From Bacteroidota bacterium (lineage in GTDB: Bacteria; Bacteroidota; Bacteroidia; Chitinophagales; Chitinophagaceae), in the NCBI GenBank assembly GCA_023409975.1, contig JAEYQO010000094.1, positions 1-6,138 of the forward strand: DNA of 6,138 bases, read 5' to 3'. The notes beneath the pieces are model-generated. The model saw only the letters and a list, made by a program, of their open reading frames with translations, made no database searches and had not been told where the DNA came from. Below, piece after piece: positions 5,542 to 6,138 of the stretch; the first letter of the stretch is position 1, and each line of letters opens with the position of its first letter. The position numbers and the translations under genes are program-made.

Positions 5542-6138
5542 TTAGTGTTTTTTTCTTACCAGAGCACGTTCTGCGGCTGCGATGATATGGGTGCTGGTCA
5601 GACCATATTTTTCGAGTAACTGCTTAGGTTGACCACTCTCACCGAAGGTATCCTGAACAGCAACATACTCATGTGGCGCAGGCAGCGCTCTTGAAAGCAC
5701 ATTAGCTACGCTATCTCCAAGCCCACCGTTGGCCTGGTGTTCCTCTGCCGTCACCACACAGCCTGTCTTGCCTACGGAACGAATAATTGCTTCTTCATCC
5801 AGCGGTTTGATCGTGTGCATATTGATGAGATCTACGCTGATCCCCTTTTCGGCAAGGGCCTTAGCCGCCTCTACCGCCAGCCATACCATATGACCGCAGG
5901 CAATGATGGATACATCCGACCCTTCACTGAGCTGCTGGGCTCTGCCTATCTGGAATTTCTGATTCTCCGCTGTGAAGTTGGGCCATTTGGGGCGACCGAA
6001 TCGGAGATACACCGGACCTTCATGGTCGGCGATCGCCATGGTAGCCGCTTTCGTCTGATTGAAATCACAGGGGACGATCACCGTCATGCCCGGGAGCATC
6101 TTCATCATGCCGATATCTTCCAGCACCTGGTGTGTGGC
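5542..6138 (-). CDS. Transketolase, C-terminal part/subunit (5' end off right edge)
   Basis: The last 198 residues of a transketolase, which moves two-carbon ketol units between sugar phosphates in the non-oxidative pentose phosphate pathway using thiamine diphosphate. The reading frame is open to the window edge and begins ATHQVLEDIGMMKMLPGM, the pyrimidine-domain segment whose THQ histidine is conserved. VIVPCDFNQTKAA and GPVYLRFGRPKWP (42-53) follow. The C-terminal domain starts around residue 72 with GSDVSIIACGHMVWLAVEAAKAL and contains DLINMHTIKPLD, then TAEEHQANGGLGDSVANVL (129-147). The sequence looks more like the separate C-terminal subunit of split transketolases (about 310-320 residues) than like E. 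coli-type full-length enzyme; the N-terminal subunit would then lie just right of the window. DXS or a pyruvate dehydrogenase beta subunit are less likely alternatives. An intrinsic terminator follows directly. Confidence 0.88.
   Translation of the reverse strand, partial: ATHQVLEDIGMMKMLPGMTVIVPCDFNQTKAATMAIADHEGPVYLRFGRPKWPNFTAENQKFQIGRAQQLSEGSDVSIIACGHMVWLAVEAAKALAEKGISVDLINMHTIKPLDEEAIIRSVGKTGCVVTAEEHQANGGLGDSVANVLSRALPAPHEYVAVQDTFGESGQPKQLLEKYGLTSTHIIAAAERALVRKKH

Overview
The window looks like ordinary chromosomal DNA of a Bacteroidota bacterium, most likely in or near the Chitinophagaceae. The support is a set of TAnnTTTG promoter boxes (the Bacteroidota -7 element), mostly weak Shine-Dalgarno sequences, a PorT-like outer-membrane barrel, a ClpC with a typical double Clp_N domain, and an apparent separate C-terminal transketolase subunit. 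I see no mobile element, CRISPR array, tRNA or rRNA, and no multi-gene accessory system.

Layout. From the left edge to 353 (minus) lies the N-terminal part of clpC, which runs off the window. A 191-bp divergent gap separates it from a plus-strand pair: a small STAS-domain protein (545-922) and ribonuclease Z, rnz (956-1861), 33 bp apart and probably co-transcribed. Converging on rnz is an outer-membrane beta-barrel protein (1892-2605, minus). It shares a 149-bp divergent promoter region with a secreted thioredoxin-fold protein (2755-3255, plus). Next on plus is dCTP deaminase, dcd (3309-3845), with its own promoter so close to the start codon that the mRNA may be leaderless. The last bases of dcd overlap the end of a minus-strand exported protein of unknown function (3842-4913), which is split by a one-base frameshift near 4142-4160. 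Upstream of that gene on the same strand is an LEA type 2 (WHy-domain) lipoprotein (4987-5439). A clear intrinsic terminator (5496-5525) closes the last gene, the C-terminal half of transketolase (5542 to the right edge, minus).

The genes do not form one pathway. They are independent housekeeping units (protein quality control, tRNA 3' processing, deoxynucleotide supply, pentose phosphate metabolism) interspersed with lineage-type envelope proteins. The points most worth a second look are the putative leaderless dcd promoter, the frameshifted gene, the STAS protein with glutamates where the phosphoacceptor motif should be, and the thioredoxin-fold protein that keeps CxxC but lacks the expected cis-proline.
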